Shown here one piece after another: positions 26,546-30,821 of a DNA stretch of 30,821 nucleotides; position 1 is the first letter of the stretch, and every line of letters begins with the position of its first letter. The notes under the pieces are model-generated. The model worked only from the letters and a program-made list of their open reading frames with translations, was not told where the DNA came from and did not search any database. The DNA is from DASRRB01 sp036732755 (GTDB taxonomy: Bacteria; Planctomycetota; B15-G4; SIAN01), in assembly GCA_036732755.1 (NCBI GenBank), contig DAINBU010000055.1, positions 1 through 30,821 on the forward strand, read 5' to 3'. The position numbers and the translations under genes were made by a program.

Positions 26546-26571
26546 CGCCGCGGCGTCCCGCGGCATAGAAT
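26542..26571 (+). promoter_or_regulatory. Candidate gcvH promoter with palindromic spacer
   Basis: CTGACG (26542-26547), an 18-bp spacer and TAGAAT (26566-26571) match the sigma70 pattern 4/6 and 5/6. The spacer holds a perfect 7-bp inverted repeat, GCCGCGG (26547-26553) with CCGCGGC (26558-26564), which could be an operator or, in the mRNA of the preceding gene, a short terminator hairpin. Confidence 0.4.
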
Positions 26572-26665
26572 CCCCGCCCCCTTTCGCAACCATCCCGGGC
26601 CGTGGACGGGGGGCGCATCGCCCGCCCGTGCCGCCGCCCTCCTCCACCGGAGTGCTGCAGACGCC

Positions 26666-27049
26666 ATGGTCCCGAGCGACCGCCGCTACCTCGCATCGCA
26701 CGAATGGGCGAAGAAGGACGGCGCCACCGTCCTGGTCGGCATCACGGCCTTCGCCGTCGAGCACCTCTCCGACCTCACCTTCCTCTCGCTGCCCGCCGTC
26801 GGCGCCAAGCTGAAGAAGGGCGACCGCTTCGGCGAGATCGAGTCGGTGAAGGCCGTCTCCGAGCTCTTCACGCCGGTCGGCGGCGAGGTGGCCGCGGTCA
26901 ACACCGCGCTCGCCGAGAAGGTGGAGAGCCTCTCCGCCGACCCGTGGAACGCCGGCTGGATGATCAAGTTGAAGAACGTCGCCGACGCCGAGCTCGGCGC
27001 GCTCCTCGACGCCGACGCCTACCAGAAGAAGTGCGAGTCCGAGTCTTGA
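26666..27049 (+). CDS. gcvH: Glycine cleavage system H protein
   Basis: 127 aa, full length. It is the lipoyl carrier that accepts the aminomethyl group from the P protein and passes it to T and L. The lipoylation segment GEIESVKAVSEL carries the target Lys62, and the surrounding YLASHEWAKKDG and VGITAFAVEHLSDLTFL are typical of the family. ATG at 26666 has GGAG about 13 nt upstream, rather far. The TGA at 27047-27049 runs into TGATGATG, and gcvP follows directly. No gcvT is in the window, so the T protein is encoded elsewhere. Confidence 0.97.
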   Translation: MVPSDRRYLASHEWAKKDGATVLVGITAFAVEHLSDLTFLSLPAVGAKLKKGDRFGEIESVKAVSELFTPVGGEVAAVNTALAEKVESLSADPWNAGWMIKLKNVADAELGALLDADAYQKKCESES

Positions 27050-27075
27050 TGATGGTTCCGGCAACAGGGACTTCG

Positions 27076-29982
<2,907 letters not shown>

Positions 29983-30030
29983 GCGGGAGGGCGGACGGGA
30001 GATCCGCCGGCGAGGGCGAGGGAAGACGAG

Positions 30031-30083
30031 CGGACGTCGAGGGCGGGGGTGAAGAGGCCGCGGGGAGCAAGGCTTCGTGGCGG
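30031..30083 (+). repeat. Dispersed repeat, copy 1 (short)
   Basis: The core GAAGAGGCCGCGGGGAGCAA at 30051-30070 recurs exactly in copy 3 and, on the opposite strand with a few changes, in copy 2; the match runs on through GGCTTCGTG. A weaker GGACGTCG match precedes the core at 30032-30039. It starts about 50 bp after the gcvP stop. Confidence 0.7.
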
Positions 30084-30200
30084 ATCGGGGTGCCCTCGGC
30101 CGCCCAAATCATCTGGACGGTGGCGGCCTCGGCTGACTGCGCGGCCTATGGGACCGTGGTCCTCATCTGAATGGTGGCCGACGGCCGCTAGAGCCCCTCT

Positions 30201-30284
30201 CGCCACGAAGCCTTCTCCCCGCGTCCTCTTCGCCAACGTCCTCGAACGACGTCCGACGTCGTTGCTGCGCCGCGGGCGATGGAC
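30201..30284 (-). repeat. Dispersed repeat, copy 2 (inverted, long)
   Basis: The reverse complement of this segment matches copy 3 over roughly 84 bp with scattered changes, including the identical block TTGCTGCGCCGCGGGCGA at its right end (30262-30279). With copy 1 it forms an imperfect inverted repeat about 120 bp apart, so the RNA from this region could fold into a long stem. Confidence 0.75.
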
Positions 30285-30403
30285 CGTCCGCGTGCGCGCT
30301 CGCGGTTCGACGGCGATGCGGGCGTCGGCGAAAGCGGGTGAATGCAGCAACACTGTGGCGGATCAGGGGGCCGTAGAGCTAGTTCGCGGGTCGGGCGGTC
30401 GAA

Positions 30404-30556
30404 CGTGACTCGAATGCCACGTGACGCGCATGCCATGAGACTCGAATGTCGTGAGTTTCGCGAGTCTTGTGTCTCGAGAGTCTCGAGTCGTGAGTGTCGC
30501 GGGCGACGGCGGCAGGAACATCCGGCTGAGCCTTGCACGTCACGAGTCTCGAAGGG
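30404..30556. repeat. Cluster of short CTCGA/GTGAG-type motifs
   Basis: GACTCGAATG occurs near 30410 and 30440, TCTCGAG twice near 30472-30487, TCTCGAAGG near 30547, and GTGAG or GTGAC variants are interspersed. The array is degenerate, with partial inverted symmetry, and not a CRISPR (no fixed repeat or spacer length). Confidence 0.4.
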
Positions 30557-30664
30557 TCCAAGCGATCGGTGCGGAGTTCCCGTCCGGCCCGACGTCACGA
30601 CATCGACCAAATTGGCGCGCTCGACCACGAAGGCGCCACTACCGCTTCGATCCTGGCTCGCGCA

Positions 30665-30748
30665 GTTCGTCGCCCGCGGCGCAGCAATGAGTTTGGACGT
30701 CGCTCGAGGACCGTGCGAAGAGGCCGCGGGGAGCAACGGCTTCGTGTC
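30665..30748 (+). repeat. Dispersed repeat, copy 3 (long)
   Basis: Same orientation as copy 1 and opposite to copy 2. The core is at 30717-30746, and the block TCGCCCGCGGCGCAGCAA at its left end is the reverse complement of the right end of copy 2. Copies 2 and 3 bound a roughly 380-bp segment as inverted repeats. Confidence 0.75.
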
Positions 30749-30821
30749 TTCGCGCGACGGTCTAATACGGTGGTCAAAGGGCGGAGGGGAAAAAGGTCGA
30801 GGGACGGGACGCCGCGTGAGG

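Larger units (their letters stand above)
29983..30821. other. Long gene-free region rich in repeats
   Basis: About 840 bp with no reading frame I would call a gene. The frames present are short, and two that look alike (RRPTSLLRRG on plus, RRPNSLLRRG on minus) are only the two strands of an inverted DNA repeat. The part from about 30370 to 30650 is visibly less GC-rich than the coding DNA. It holds three copies of a dispersed repeat and a motif cluster, listed separately. Confidence 0.6.

Noticed and set aside
26572..26665. Glycine riboswitch before gcvH
   Set aside because: The leader shows only a bulged GC-rich hairpin; the conserved glycine-aptamer segments are not present and the space is too short for a tandem aptamer.
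26602..27075. 5' extension of gcvP to 26602
   Set aside because: It would overlap all of gcvH in another frame and adds no family sequence; the ATG at 27076 has its own ribosome site.
30049..30408. Small plus-strand frame after gcvP as a gene
   Set aside because: It spans two copies of the dispersed repeat, has no ribosome site, and its peptide resembles a minus-strand frame only because the DNA is an inverted repeat.

Overview
The window is very GC-rich bacterial DNA (strong G/C third-position bias throughout). Its gene content fits a Gram-negative-type, double-membrane lineage: a complete Mla/MCE phospholipid transport operon, several lipoproteins with lipoboxes, rpsO-pnp, queC, and gcvH-gcvP. 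The MglA/MglB-type GTPase module, PATAN/DUF4388 protein, TPR proteins and huge Ig-like or glycine-rich lipoproteins recall Planctomycetota or Myxococcota. No marker here settles the phylum, so this is an inference. It looks like ordinary chromosome rather than a plasmid or phage: I see no integrase, transposase, CRISPR array, rRNA or tRNA.

Layout. (1) 1-4079, plus strand: the 3' end of one large glycine-rich surface protein, a strong hairpin, then a complete paralogous 1036-aa lipoprotein. (2) 4172-7841, minus: a cold-shock protein with a structured leader, then polynucleotide phosphorylase with a long disordered tail, then ribosomal protein S15 (rpsO upstream of pnp, hairpins between). (3) 8035-11918, minus: a 1064-aa Ig-like lipoprotein followed after 2 nt by queC. 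(4) 12036-12899, plus: a GalU-like sugar nucleotidyltransferase. (5) 12913-16504, minus: a tight four-gene lipid-transport operon (STAS-MlaE fusion, MlaF, MlaD, PqiC-like lipoprotein), with three TTG starts. (6) 16773-20033, plus: two tandem paralogous TPR genes, the first broken by an in-frame TAG. (7) 20077-26074, minus: a five-gene cassette (DUF4388/TPR/PEGA membrane protein, TPR-Roadblock protein, small Roadblock protein, MglA-type GTPase with a C-terminal membrane anchor, MglB-like Roadblock protein). (8) 26246-29982, plus: a small unknown protein, gcvH and full-length gcvP. (9) 29983-30821: no convincing gene, but three related copies of a dispersed repeat, two of them in inverted orientation, and a cluster of short CTCGA/GTGAG-type motifs.

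The most promising candidate for an undescribed system is the 20077-26074 cassette. It pairs an MglA-like polarity GTPase, which keeps the residues known to matter in Myxococcus MglA but has gained an Ala/Pro linker and a tail anchor, with its presumptive MglB regulator, two more Roadblock-fold proteins and a membrane-spanning DUF4388/PEGA protein. This could be a membrane-bound spatial-signalling module distinct from the soluble gliding-motility MglAB switch. The second item to examine is the TAG-interrupted TPR gene, whose intact paralogue lies next to it and aligns straight across the stop.
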